A DNA stretch of 64,000 bases from Viridibacterium sediminicola. Its GTDB lineage: Bacteria > Pseudomonadota > Gammaproteobacteria > Burkholderiales > Rhodocyclaceae. Numbering within the stretch: the stretch's first letter is position 1; every line of letters begins with the position of its first letter. Of this stretch, positions 32,804-41,283 are shown piece after piece. The DNA lies in the NCBI RefSeq assembly GCF_039631295.1, contig NZ_JBDIVE010000010.1, positions 62,001 to 126,000 on the forward strand. The letters are read 5' to 3'. A model generated the notes under the pieces. That model saw nothing but the letters and a program-made list of their open reading frames with translations, did no database searches and had not been told where the DNA came from. The translations under genes were made by a program, and so were the position numbers.

Positions 32804-34408
32804 ATGCTCGATACGCTCGTCGTCGGCGCAGGGCTGTGCGGGCTCAGTCTCGCCAGCAAGCTGCAGTTTGCAGGTCGCGATTACCTCCTGGTCGAGGCGC
32901 GCACGCGCCTGGGAGGCCGCATCGAAACCTTTCGTAGTGCATCCGGTCAGGCGCTGGATCTGGGGCCTGGCTGGTTCTGGCCCGAGACGCAGCCGCGCAT
33001 CACGCGTCTGCTCTCCGACCTGGGTTTGAGCAGCTTCGCGCAGCACGACAGCGGGACCAATTTGCACCTTGCGAGTGGTGACGGCAGCCCCGAGGCCCTG
33101 CAGCAGCGCGGCGTGCACAATGGCGCGCAACGCGTGACGGGAGGCATGCGCACCCTGGTTGATGCGCTGGCACAGCGTCTGGCTGTAGAGCGGATGCGGA
33201 TGGGATACGAGCTGACGCGCCTGGTCGATCACGGTGACTTCATCGAAGCGCATTGCTGGACCGGCGCCGAGACCGTGGTGCTGTCGGCGCGCCATGTGGT
33301 GCTGGCGATGCCGCCACGGCTGGTCGATGAGCGCATTGCCTTTGTGCCGGCGCTCGCTGCCGGCCTGACTGAAACGCTGCGCGCGACGCCGACCTGGATG
33401 TCGGCCCAGGCCAAGGCGCTGGCGGCGTTTGACAGCGCGTTCTGGCGTGACGCCGGCTTGTCCGGCAATGCCTTCGTCACCCATGCGCAGGCAGTGCTGG
33501 GCGAGATCTTCGATGCCTCACCGGTGGCGGGTGAGGGCGGCGCGTTGGGTGGCTTTTTCTGTCTGCCGCCCTCGGTGCGCAAAGCCTACAAAGCCGTGTT
33601 GCCGATGATGGCAAGCAGCCAGTTCGCCCAGCTATATGGCCCGGCGGCGGCAGATGATGCCGAGCTGCATTTGCGTGACTGGGCCGATGAAGGCTTTACC
33701 TGCAGTGCGCTTGATGCGGCCGGCCGCAACGAGCATCCCGAGGATGCTGTCGCGGCCCTGGCTGAGCCCTATTGGGACGGCAAGCTGCATCTGGCGGGCA
33801 GCGAGACAGCGAGCCTGGGCGCGGGCTATCTCGAAGGCGCGCTGGATGCGGCAGCCCGCGTCTGGCAACAACTGGCGGGTGAGCGGCCGCTGGGCGACAA
33901 GGTGCTGACGATCATGCATACGAGCAATAACGAGCAATGCCTGAATCAATTTGCAACCTGGGTGGCGGCGCAGCGTGAGGCGGCGATTGCCGCTTACAAG
34001 CAGGGCCTGACGCGTGCGCTGTCGACCCAGCAATACGAGCAGATCACCCAGCGCGTGGTCATCGACGTGGTCGAGAAACTCTACGCGACTGCGCTGCAGC
34101 AGCTCGCCGGCTTGCCCTTCGAGACGCGCGAGGTGGCTGTTGAAAAAGGCCGCTCGGCGCTGACGCCTGCGCTGCTGCAGAGCTTTGTCGGCTTCAGCGA
34201 TGCCTTGCTGACGGCGGCGGTGACGCACAACGCCACCTCCTGTGCGATCTCCAATTTCCCGGCTGAGCACGACCCCGATGCCGAGTATCTGCAAGGCATA
34301 CGCCGTGATCTGGCGGCGGCCTGGCGCGAGTTTGCATTGGCGGTCAATGAACGCATGTTGTCTGACACGGCGTTCTCTGCGCCGGCTTTGAAGACAGCCC
34401 TGAGCTGA
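32804..34408 (+). CDS. FAD-dependent amine-oxidase-like protein with extra C-terminal domain
   Basis: 534 aa. Residues 1-370 form a flavin amine oxidase fold: the FAD motif VVGAGLCGLSLASKLQFAGR, then VEARTRLGGRIETF, DLGPGWFWPETQP, and the closing LHLAGSETASLGAGYLEGAL. Residues about 385-534 (TSNNEQCLNQFATWVAAQRE onward, mostly helical) form a separate domain I do not recognise, so this is a fusion. GAGAGGA precedes the ATG. A terminator follows. The substrate is unknown. Confidence 0.85.
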   Translation: MLDTLVVGAGLCGLSLASKLQFAGRDYLLVEARTRLGGRIETFRSASGQALDLGPGWFWPETQPRITRLLSDLGLSSFAQHDSGTNLHLASGDGSPEALQQRGVHNGAQRVTGGMRTLVDALAQRLAVERMRMGYELTRLVDHGDFIEAHCWTGAETVVLSARHVVLAMPPRLVDERIAFVPALAAGLTETLRATPTWMSAQAKALAAFDSAFWRDAGLSGNAFVTHAQAVLGEIFDASPVAGEGGALGGFFCLPPSVRKAYKAVLPMMASSQFAQLYGPAAADDAELHLRDWADEGFTCSALDAAGRNEHPEDAVAALAEPYWDGKLHLAGSETASLGAGYLEGALDAAARVWQQLAGERPLGDKVLTIMHTSNNEQCLNQFATWVAAQREAAIAAYKQGLTRALSTQQYEQITQRVVIDVVEKLYATALQQLAGLPFETREVAVEKGRSALTPALLQSFVGFSDALLTAAVTHNATSCAISNFPAEHDPDAEYLQGIRRDLAAAWREFALAVNERMLSDTAFSAPALKTALS

Positions 34409-34431
34409 ACGATTTCCGTAAGTGAGTGCGG

Positions 34432-34466
34432 ATGGCGATCCTGCGCAAGCGGATCGCCATTTTTTT
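34432..34466 (+). terminator. rho-independent terminator
   Basis: ATGGCGATCC and GGATCGCCAT arms around TGCGCAAGC, followed by seven T. It isolates the amine-oxidase gene from the nifB operon. Confidence 0.88.
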
Positions 34467-34478
34467 GATCTGGATCAG
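34465..34478 (+). promoter_or_regulatory. FNR/ANR-like box upstream of nifB
   Basis: TTGATCTGGATCAG matches the anaerobic regulator consensus TTGAT-N4-ATCAA at nine of ten positions. It lies just after the terminator and 157 bp before the -24 element of nifB. Its function is inferred from the match alone. Confidence 0.4.
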
Positions 34479-34634
34479 GCAAAGATCAGATTTTCCGGCT
34501 CGCCATTGTCGGATTTGTGGCGGAAGTGCAGTGCGTCATTGTTTGTGTGGATTGTCGCAAGCGTAGGTTTTATGCCTTCCGGAAAAGATCCTGGAAAGAC
34601 TCGCAAGTTAATGAAAAATATAAGAAAACAGATT

Positions 34635-34650
34635 TGGCACGGAACTCGCT
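34635..34650 (+). promoter_or_regulatory. sigma-54 promoter of the nifB operon
   Basis: TGGCACGGAACTCGCT matches TGGCACG-N4-TTGCW except for C in place of the second T. It is 53 bp before the nifB ATG. I could not find a perfect TGT-N10-ACA site upstream. Confidence 0.8.
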
Positions 34651-34702
34651 AATTACCTTGCGCCAGCCCCCGCAGAGCCCCAAGAAGATCAAGGAGTACG
34701 TC

Positions 34703-36280
34703 ATGCAAAGTGCAACAGCGAGCTACGTCAGCATTGCCGATCTGAAATCCAGTCACAACGCGCTGGCCACCCCCATCGAAACGCCGGCGCCGGGTGGCGG
34801 CTGTGGCACACATGGCGGTGAAGGCAAGGCAAGTTGCGGTTCCTCGGGTGGTCCCGATGATATGCCGCAAGAAATCTGGGACAAGGTCAAGAACCACCCC
34901 TGTTACTCCGAGGAGGCTCACCACCACTATGCACGCATGCATGTGGCGGTGGCGCCGGCCTGCAACATCCAGTGCAATTACTGCAATCGCAAGTACGACT
35001 GCTCCAATGAATCGCGCCCCGGTGTCGTGTCGCAAAAGCTCACGCCCGAACAAGCGGTGAAGAAGGTCGTCGCGGTCGCCAGCGAAATCCCGCAAATGAC
35101 GGTGCTCGGCATCGCCGGCCCCGGCGATTCGCTGGCCAGCCCGACCAAGACCTTCGCGACCTTCAAGATGCTGCAAGAGCAGGCTCCGGACATCAAGCTG
35201 TGCTTGTCGACCAATGGTCTGGCGCTGCCCGAACTGGTCGATGAAATCTGCAAGTACAACATCGACCACGTGACCATCACCATCAACATGGTGGACCCGG
35301 CGGTGGGCGAGAAGATCTATCCGTGGATCTTCTGGAACCACAAGCGTGTCACCGGCTACGAAGCCGCTAAGATCCTGCACGAACAGCAGATGAAGGGTCT
35401 GGAAATGCTCACCGCACGCGGTGTGCTGACCAAGATCAACTCGGTGCTGATCCCCGGCATCAATGACGAACACATGATCGAGGTGAACAAGGCGGTCAAG
35501 GCACGTGGTGCATTCCTGCACAACATCATGCCGCTGATCTCCGAGCCCGAGCATGGCACCTACTTCGGCCTCAACGGCCAGCGTGGCCCGACCGCGCAAG
35601 AGCTCAAGGCTGTGCAGGACGCCTGCATGGGCGGCGCCAACCTGATGCGTCACTGCCGTCAATGCCGCGCAGATGCCGTCGGCCTGCTCGGTGAAGATCG
35701 CAGCAAGGAATTCACGCTCGACAAGATCGAAGAGATGGAAGTGGTCTACGACCTTGACCGTCGCCGCAGCTACCAGGACAAGGTCGAAGCCGAACGTCAG
35801 GCGCAGCACGATGCCAAGGTCGAAGCCCTGGCCTCGCAAGCGAAGATTGAGCTCGACGAAAACATCAAGGTGCTGGTTGCCGTGGCCACCAAGGGTGGCG
35901 GCCGCGTCAATGAACACTTCGGCCACGTCACCGAATTCCAGATCTTTGAAGTGTCGTCTAAGGAAGCGCTGTTCGTCGGTCACCGTCGGGTCGACCAGTA
36001 CTGTCAGGGCGGCTTTGGCGACGATGAGCAACTGCCCTCGGTGGTGCGCGCGATCAATGACTGCCATGCCGTACTGGTAGCCAAGATCGGTGCCTGCCCG
36101 AAGGACGAACTCAAATCGGCGGGCATCGAACCGATCGATGGCTATGTCGATGAGTTCATCGAGAAGGCAGCGCTGTCCTGGTTTGCCGACTATGCATCAC
36201 GCATCGCCAGCGGTGAAATCGTCCATGTGGCCCGCGGCGACGCTGCCATCCGTCAAGGTGCCTACACTGCCGCGGCCTGA
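34703..36280 (+). CDS. nifB: nitrogenase FeMo-cofactor biosynthesis protein NifB
   Basis: 525 aa. A radical-SAM domain with CNIQCNYCNRKYDC (C-x3-C-x2-C, about 87-100) is followed by C-rich LMRHCRQCRADAVG and a C-terminal NifX/NafY-like domain (about 395-510; VATKGGGRVNEHFGHVTEFQ). It makes the Fe-S-C core (NifB-co) of the cofactor. AAGGAG precedes the ATG. It heads a long operon of nif accessory genes behind a sigma-54 promoter. Confidence 0.97.
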   Translation: MQSATASYVSIADLKSSHNALATPIETPAPGGGCGTHGGEGKASCGSSGGPDDMPQEIWDKVKNHPCYSEEAHHHYARMHVAVAPACNIQCNYCNRKYDCSNESRPGVVSQKLTPEQAVKKVVAVASEIPQMTVLGIAGPGDSLASPTKTFATFKMLQEQAPDIKLCLSTNGLALPELVDEICKYNIDHVTITINMVDPAVGEKIYPWIFWNHKRVTGYEAAKILHEQQMKGLEMLTARGVLTKINSVLIPGINDEHMIEVNKAVKARGAFLHNIMPLISEPEHGTYFGLNGQRGPTAQELKAVQDACMGGANLMRHCRQCRADAVGLLGEDRSKEFTLDKIEEMEVVYDLDRRRSYQDKVEAERQAQHDAKVEALASQAKIELDENIKVLVAVATKGGGRVNEHFGHVTEFQIFEVSSKEALFVGHRRVDQYCQGGFGDDEQLPSVVRAINDCHAVLVAKIGACPKDELKSAGIEPIDGYVDEFIEKAALSWFADYASRIASGEIVHVARGDAAIRQGAYTAAA

Positions 36281-36316
36281 GCCGCGGCGGTTTTTTCCTG
36301 ATCCGAGGAGAACATC

Positions 36317-36517
36317 ATGTCCCTGACCATTGTTGCCGATCTCTGTACGGGCTGCTCGGCTTGCGAACCCGAGTGCCCCAACGACGCCATCAGCGAAAAG
36401 AAGAACATTTTCGTGATCGACCCTGAGCTCTGTACCGAGTGCGAAGGCCACTACGACGATCCGCAGTGTCTGGCGGTCTGTCCGGTGGATGACTGCATCG
36501 TCCCGCTCGCTGCCTGA
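36317..36517 (+). CDS. fdxN: 2[4Fe-4S] ferredoxin FdxN
   Basis: 66 aa. It has two cysteine sets: CTGCSACEPECP and CTECEGHYDDPQCLAVCP, the second with the insertion typical of NifB-linked ferredoxins. It is a low-potential electron donor for NifB or nitrogenase assembly. Located 36 bp after nifB. Confidence 0.93.
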   Translation: MSLTIVADLCTGCSACEPECPNDAISEKKNIFVIDPELCTECEGHYDDPQCLAVCPVDDCIVPLAA

Positions 36518-36575
36518 TCCTCGTCGCAATCAAGACGAGGGCGGGCAGGGAGATACCACCCACACCGAGGAAATC

Positions 36576-36977
36576 ATGACCAACCTTACGCTTACCGCTG
36601 CTGCAAACAAATTCATCTCGCGCATGGTGCGCTTCTCCGGCCAGCCCGAAGGCGCCGGCTTCCGCCTGCAGGTGAGCGCAGGTGGCTGCTCCGGCTTCAA
36701 CTCCGAGTTCACGGTTGAAGCCGCACCGCTGCCCGGCGATTCCGTGGTCGAGGTCAGCGGTGTGAAGCTGTTCCTCACTGCCGAATCGCGTCTGCTGCTC
36801 GAAGGCGTGACGATTGATTTCACCGAAACGCCGACCAAGAGCGGGCTGAGCTTCATCAACCCGAACCAGGCGCCCTGCGCCTGCAGCAGCAGCGGCCCGT
36901 CCGATTCGCACGGCCACTCGCATGCCGCACCGCCAGCCGTTGCGACCGTGTCGATCGACGCCTTGCGCCGTCACTGA
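36576..36977 (+). CDS. nif-specific A-type iron-sulfur carrier (IscA/HesB family) with His-rich tail
   Basis: 133 aa. The conserved carrier cysteines are in GGCSGF (about residue 42) and the C-x-C of APCACS (about 105). After the normal end a tail containing SDSHGHSHAAPP could bind metal. The ATG at 36576 has CGAGGAAA upstream. It follows fdxN and fits Fe-S cluster delivery to nitrogenase maturation proteins. Confidence 0.88.
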   Translation: MTNLTLTAAANKFISRMVRFSGQPEGAGFRLQVSAGGCSGFNSEFTVEAAPLPGDSVVEVSGVKLFLTAESRLLLEGVTIDFTETPTKSGLSFINPNQAPCACSSSGPSDSHGHSHAAPPAVATVSIDALRRH

Positions 36978-37011
36978 TTCACCGCCAAGCCAGAGCAGAG
37001 AGAGGCATGTC

Positions 37012-37596
37012 ATGTCAGCCAGCCGTTCAGTCGAGCACGATGTCAGTGCTGTTGCAGATTTCGACACGGCCGTGCTGGGCGGCGGGCTGCCTGCCGCTGC
37101 AGAAGCGCTGATCAAGCAGGCCGGTCTGATCCGCCAGCAGGTGCCCGAAGCGCTGGCCCTGCTGGAGCAGGCGTGTCGAGTGGCGCCGGGGCATCCGGCC
37201 ACGCTGATTGCGCTCTACCGCTTCCATTTCTATGGCAATCGCCTGGCCGAGGCACGCGAAGTCGCCGTGCGTGCGCTGGACATGGCGCTCGCCGCGCTCA
37301 GCTTGCCAGCGCGCTGGCAGGACGTCGCGCCGGACCCGCGCTTCACTGTGCTGGAGCCGTTGCCGCGCTTCCTGCTCTTTACCCTCAAGGGCTATGCCTA
37401 CCTGAGCCTGCGCCTGGGTGAGCTGGATCTTGGCCGCGCCGCGATTGCCAAGCTCGATGAGCTGGACCCCAGGGATGAAGTCGGCTATCGCGTGCTGCAC
37501 ACCGTGCTGGCACGCATGGGGCGCGATGACATTGGCTATGAAGATTGTCCGGACATCGCCCAGGCGGCACCCGTGATGGCAGAGGCCGCATCATGA
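37012..37596 (+). CDS. TPR-like nif-associated protein
   Basis: 194 aa, all helical, with tetratricopeptide-like pairs (EALALLEQACRVAPGHPATL, LFTLKGYAYLSLRLGELDLG). Homologous small TPR proteins occur beside nifB in several diazotrophs; the role is unknown, probably protein-protein contacts. Its stop overlaps the start of the LRV gene. Confidence 0.75.
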   Translation: MSASRSVEHDVSAVADFDTAVLGGGLPAAAEALIKQAGLIRQQVPEALALLEQACRVAPGHPATLIALYRFHFYGNRLAEAREVAVRALDMALAALSLPARWQDVAPDPRFTVLEPLPRFLLFTLKGYAYLSLRLGELDLGRAAIAKLDELDPRDEVGYRVLHTVLARMGRDDIGYEDCPDIAQAAPVMAEAAS

Positions 37597-38429
37597 TGCT
37601 CGGCAGCGCGTCCGCCGAGCAGGACATCCCCCTCGTCGACTGGCTGGGGAATGATCTCGACTGCGAAAGCTGTCCGACGCGCAGTGAGACCGTACGCTGC
37701 GAGCTGGGCCATGCCTGCGTGCAGGACCGATATGCCAAACGCGTGGATCGCTTCTTCAAGTGGAATCCACACCTGGGCAACGATTACCTCAGCCACGATT
37801 ACTTCGAAGTGCGTGCGATTGCCTGCCGCCATGCGGATGTATTCCGCCTGCAGCATCTGATCCACGACGAGGATGAAACGGTGCGTCTGTCGGTCGCGGT
37901 GCGCCTGCCGCTCGCGCAGACCGCACGCCTGCGCAACGACCCGCACCGCGAAGTGCGCATCCGTGTCGCCATGCGCCTTGAAGGCAGCGAGCTGCTGGCG
38001 ATGAAGGATGACGAGGACTACTACGTGCGCAAGCTGGTGGCGCGACGCGTCCCCGAGAGCATGTTGTCGCGCGTGATGCACGACAAGGAATGGGAAGTGC
38101 GCATGGAAGTGGCCAAGCGCTTGTCGATGCCCTTGTTGCTGAACATGGCTGATGACAGCGAGGTAGCGGTGCGCCGTCTCGTCGCCCAGCGCTTGCCCGT
38201 GGCTTTGCTGCCACGCATGGCCGACGATCCTTCCTGGGAAGTGCGCTGGGAGCTTGTTCAGCGCGCCGATCAGGCCCTGGCCAGCCAGATGGCGGAGCGC
38301 GATGCCGAGGAGGAGGTCCGCCTCGCCGCGCAGCAACGCCTCGAACAATTGAACAGCGAAAGCCATGCGTTGCAGGACAGCGACGCACAGACCCACCAAC
38401 ACGCAGAGCAGGGAGTCGATCATGGGTGA
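37593..38429 (+). CDS. leucine-rich-repeat-variant (LRV) [4Fe-4S] protein
   Basis: 278 aa. An N-terminal cysteine cluster (CESCPTRSETVRCELGHAC, about 24-42) precedes about eight 24-residue LRV repeats (for example EVRIRVAMRL, YVRKLVARRVP, EVRMEVAKRLS, AVRRLVAQRLP). This is the architecture of the LRV protein from the Azotobacter vinelandii nif region, which carries an Fe-S cluster. Its function is unknown. It overlaps both neighbouring genes. Confidence 0.88.
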   Translation: MMLGSASAEQDIPLVDWLGNDLDCESCPTRSETVRCELGHACVQDRYAKRVDRFFKWNPHLGNDYLSHDYFEVRAIACRHADVFRLQHLIHDEDETVRLSVAVRLPLAQTARLRNDPHREVRIRVAMRLEGSELLAMKDDEDYYVRKLVARRVPESMLSRVMHDKEWEVRMEVAKRLSMPLLLNMADDSEVAVRRLVAQRLPVALLPRMADDPSWEVRWELVQRADQALASQMAERDAEEEVRLAAQQRLEQLNSESHALQDSDAQTHQHAEQGVDHG

Positions 38430-38853
38430 CATCAGTCGTGACAGCGATACCGTCGAACTCACCGCACCGCCGCAGTTCAAGTATGGCGAGCGCGTGGTCA
38501 CGCGCTACACCATCCGCAACGACGGCACCTATTGCGGCAAGGACATCGGCGAAGTGCTGGCGCGCAAGGGCGACATCGGCTTCGTCACCTCGATTGGTTC
38601 CTTCCTGCAGCAGTACTACATCTACGCAGTCGAGTTCCTCGATACCGGCAATCGCGTCGGCATGCGCGGCCGTGAGCTGGTCTCGCTCGACCAGTTGCCG
38701 GATCACGTGATCGAGGCGCTGGGGCCAGAAAAGCTCGCCCAGCTGGCGACCATCAAGCTGGGCAACAAGGTGGGCGAGAGCGCGCCGCCGATTATCGACA
38801 GCAATGTGGGGATCAGCGGGCAACGTGTCGAAGAGGGAGAAAACCATGTTTGA
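38422..38853 (+). CDS. nifZ: nitrogenase maturation protein NifZ
   Basis: 143 aa. The NifZ domain (about 15-95) includes YGERVVTRYTIRNDGTYCGK and GDIGFVTSIGSFLQQYYIYA. NifZ assists P-cluster formation in NifDK. It overlaps the LRV gene by 8 bp and is followed by a second, shorter NifZ-domain gene. Confidence 0.92.
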   Translation: MGDISRDSDTVELTAPPQFKYGERVVTRYTIRNDGTYCGKDIGEVLARKGDIGFVTSIGSFLQQYYIYAVEFLDTGNRVGMRGRELVSLDQLPDHVIEALGPEKLAQLATIKLGNKVGESAPPIIDSNVGISGQRVEEGENHV

Positions 38854-39091
38854 GATGCGCACACCGAAGTATCAGTGGGGTCAGCGCGTGGCCGCGCAGA
38901 TCGACCTGTTCAACGACGGCAGCTATCCGGAAATGCCTGAGGATGCGCTGCTGGTCGCGCTGGGCACGCCGGGCGAGATCGTGCAGATCGGTCACCACGA
39001 GGAGGCCAATCTGCCGATCTACATGGTCGAGTTCAGCACCGAGCGGCCCTGCGTGGTCGGGGTGATGGAAGAGGAAATCGCGCCGCTCTGA
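38846..39091 (+). CDS. second, short NifZ-domain protein
   Basis: 81 aa. It carries only the NifZ SH3-like domain: KYQWGQRVAAQIDLFNDGSY, GTPGEIVQIGHHEE, PIYMVEFSTERPCVVGV. It overlaps nifZ by 8 bp. It is either a NifZ paralogue or a specialised partner. Confidence 0.85.
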   Translation: MFEMRTPKYQWGQRVAAQIDLFNDGSYPEMPEDALLVALGTPGEIVQIGHHEEANLPIYMVEFSTERPCVVGVMEEEIAPL

Positions 39092-39107
39092 GCGCGCCTT
39101 GATCGAC

Positions 39108-39470
39108 ATGAACGCCATGCGCACGCTCAGCCAGCTTCCTACGCAAACAGCCGTGCTCGTTGGTGAGCTGGAGCTGACGCGTCGCCGCATCAGGCGGGCG
39201 CTGAAAAAGCGCGAGCGCTATCGCTACGTCGAACCCGAGGTGCTGATCGTCGACGGCGCCCTGCAGATCGCCAGCCCGTGCTGCTCGCGCAATGTCGATC
39301 CGGCCGGCGGCGTCATCGACATCGCGCGCATTGAAAAGCTCGGTGCGATCTGGTCGCTCTATTCACGCGAGCACGAAGCCGGGCAATGGTTGCTGCACGA
39401 CGAATACGCCGATCTGGATGTACTGCTGCAGGTGCTGTGTGCAGACCCGGCACGGGTGTTCTGGCCATGA
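39108..39470 (+). CDS. nif-associated DUF3024-like protein
   Basis: About 120 aa. Basic N-terminal half (RRRIRRALKKRERYRYVEPE) followed by IASPCCSRNVDPAGGVIDIA and a C-terminus with WSLYSREHEAGQWLLHDEYA. Possible starts are TTG 39099, ATG 39108 and ATG 39117; none has a clear ribosome binding site, so coupling to the preceding gene is likely. Its stop overlaps a possible nifS start. Function unknown. Confidence 0.7.
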   Translation: MNAMRTLSQLPTQTAVLVGELELTRRRIRRALKKRERYRYVEPEVLIVDGALQIASPCCSRNVDPAGGVIDIARIEKLGAIWSLYSREHEAGQWLLHDEYADLDVLLQVLCADPARVFWP

Positions 39471-39490
39471 GCAGCGAGGGAGAAAAAGCG

Positions 39491-40648
39491 ATGATCTATC
39501 TCGATAACAATGCCACCACACGCCCGCTGCCCGATGTCGTCGCAGCGATGAGCGAAGCGATGCAGCTGTGCTGGGGCAACCCCTCGTCCAAACACGCACT
39601 GGGGCAGGACGCCAAGCGCGTGCTCGCTGCGGCGCGTGCCGATGTCGCCGCCCTGCTGGGCGCGCAGCCGGTGGAAATCGTGTTCACCAGCGGCGCTACC
39701 GAGTCCAATCACCACGTTCTGCACGGTGCCTTGCATCGCCCGGCAATGCCGCGTCGCATCATCCTCTCGGCCATCGAGCACTCGGGCTACATGAAGAGTG
39801 CGCTGCGCCTGCGGCAGGAAGGTGTCGAGGTGGTTCTGGTGCCGGTCGACGCGGCTGGCCGCATCGATCTCGATGCCTTGCGTGAATCCTTGCAGCAGGA
39901 CGCTGCGCTGATCTCGGTGATGGCGGCCAATAATGAAACCGGCGTGCTGCAGCCGATTCCTGAAATCGCTGCGATGGCGCGCGAGCGCGGCATTCCGGTG
40001 CACGTCGACGCGACCCAGATGGTCGGCAAGCTGCCGATCAGCTTTGCCGAGTGGGGCGTTGATCTGCTGTCGCTGTCGGCCCACAAATTCCATGGGCCCA
40101 AAGGCGTGGGCGCTTTGCTGATCCGCAAGGGCCTCAGCTGGCCGACCTTGATGAGCGGGCAGCAGGAGCGCGCGCGCCGCGGCGGTACCGAAAACCTGCC
40201 GGGCATTGTCGGCATGGCGGCAGCGGCCCGCCATGCGCGCAGCTGCCTGGCCGACGAGGCGTTGCGCGAGACCGCCTTGCGCGAATCGCTGGAAGCCAGC
40301 CTGCTCGACCAGGTACCTGGCGTGACGATTTACGGGCAGGACGCCGAGCGCCTGCCCAATACCGTGTGCCTGAGCATTGCAGGTTTTTCCAGCGACAAGA
40401 TTCTCGACCGGCTTGAGCGCAAGGGCATCTGCGCCTCCTCCGGCGCGGCCTGTTCGTCCGGTGGTTCCGACCCCTCGCATGTCCTGCTCGCCATGGGCGT
40501 GCCGGGCAGCGTCGCGCTCGGTGCCATCCGCCTGTCTCTCGGACTTGATACGCATGCCACCGATATTGCAGCCGTCGTGAATGTGCTGCAGGAACTCTGT
40601 CGGCCGGAAGCGCCGTTACAGAACCCTGCCGCCGTGCATGCCAATTGA
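39491..40648 (+). CDS. nifS: cysteine desulfurase NifS
   Basis: 385 aa PLP enzyme. The lysine is in SAHKFHGPKGVG (about 198), and the persulfide-forming cysteine is in SSGAACSSG (about 317). The N-terminus MIYLDNNATTRPLPDVV is typical. It supplies sulfur for nitrogenase clusters. The ATG at 39491 has GAGGGAG at good spacing; an upstream ATG at 39467 overlapping the preceding stop is also possible. Confidence 0.95.
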   Translation: MIYLDNNATTRPLPDVVAAMSEAMQLCWGNPSSKHALGQDAKRVLAAARADVAALLGAQPVEIVFTSGATESNHHVLHGALHRPAMPRRIILSAIEHSGYMKSALRLRQEGVEVVLVPVDAAGRIDLDALRESLQQDAALISVMAANNETGVLQPIPEIAAMARERGIPVHVDATQMVGKLPISFAEWGVDLLSLSAHKFHGPKGVGALLIRKGLSWPTLMSGQQERARRGGTENLPGIVGMAAAARHARSCLADEALRETALRESLEASLLDQVPGVTIYGQDAERLPNTVCLSIAGFSSDKILDRLERKGICASSGAACSSGGSDPSHVLLAMGVPGSVALGAIRLSLGLDTHATDIAAVVNVLQELCRPEAPLQNPAAVHAN

Positions 40649-40673
40649 TTTACTCACCGGGAGCCAGCCCAAA

Positions 40674-40889
40674 ATGAAAGTGATGATTCGCAAGGACGGT
40701 AAAGGACAGCTGTCGCTGTACGTACCCAAGAAGGACCTCGAAGAGCCCATCGTGTCGATGGAAAACCCCGGCATGTGGGGCGGCATGGTCAAGCTCGGCA
40801 ATGGCTGGGACATGGCCCTGCCGGCGATGCCCGAGGGCACCAAGCTGCCGATTACGGTGGAAGCCAAGCGTGTGGGTGGAGACGACTGA
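40674..40889 (+). CDS. nifT: NifT/FixU protein
   Basis: 71 aa with the NifT pattern MKVMIRKDGKGQLSLYVPKK, then DLEEPIV and GGMVKLGNGWDMALP. It is a small conserved nif protein of unknown biochemical role. The ATG at 40674 has CGGGAG upstream. Confidence 0.92.
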   Translation: MKVMIRKDGKGQLSLYVPKKDLEEPIVSMENPGMWGGMVKLGNGWDMALPAMPEGTKLPITVEAKRVGGDD

Positions 40890-40890
40890 G

Positions 40891-41154
40891 ATGGCCATCA
40901 ATGCGGAACAACTCACCCAGGTCGCGCGCATCACCTTGTCAGCGGTGACGCTCAAGGATGCGATCAGCGAAGTGCGTCAGATTCTGCCGGGGATCCGTGC
41001 GTCGGCTGTGGATGCATTCGACATGCGTAACGAGACGCCGGTGCTGCGCATCGGTGACCGTGACCTGTTCCTGATGCAGAGCGATGGCCACTGCTGGTCG
41101 GTGACGGCAGACCCCGGCAGTGCCGTGGGTCTGGTGCTCACCCAGCGCATGTAA
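40891..41154 (+). CDS. small nif-associated protein
   Basis: 87 aa, soluble. It begins MAINAEQLTQVARITLSAVT and contains LKDAISEVRQILPGIRAS and DADLFL-like acidic strands. It is 1 bp after nifT, so translation is coupled. The family is of unknown function; its position suggests a nif accessory role. Confidence 0.75.
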   Translation: MAINAEQLTQVARITLSAVTLKDAISEVRQILPGIRASAVDAFDMRNETPVLRIGDRDLFLMQSDGHCWSVTADPGSAVGLVLTQRM

Positions 41155-41283
41155 GGAACCCAGCATGGCCAGCAGCTTTCACCCGCAATCACAGCGCGGC
41201 GCAATGCGTTGCGGTCTGGCCTGTCCGGTACAGGCATGCAGCGCTGGCCGTGCTGCCATCAGCACAACACAGGCAGGAGCCAG

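Noticed and set aside
34409..34634. NifA activator site upstream of nifB
   Set aside because: Only one ACA lies in the expected interval and none has TGT 10 bases before it.
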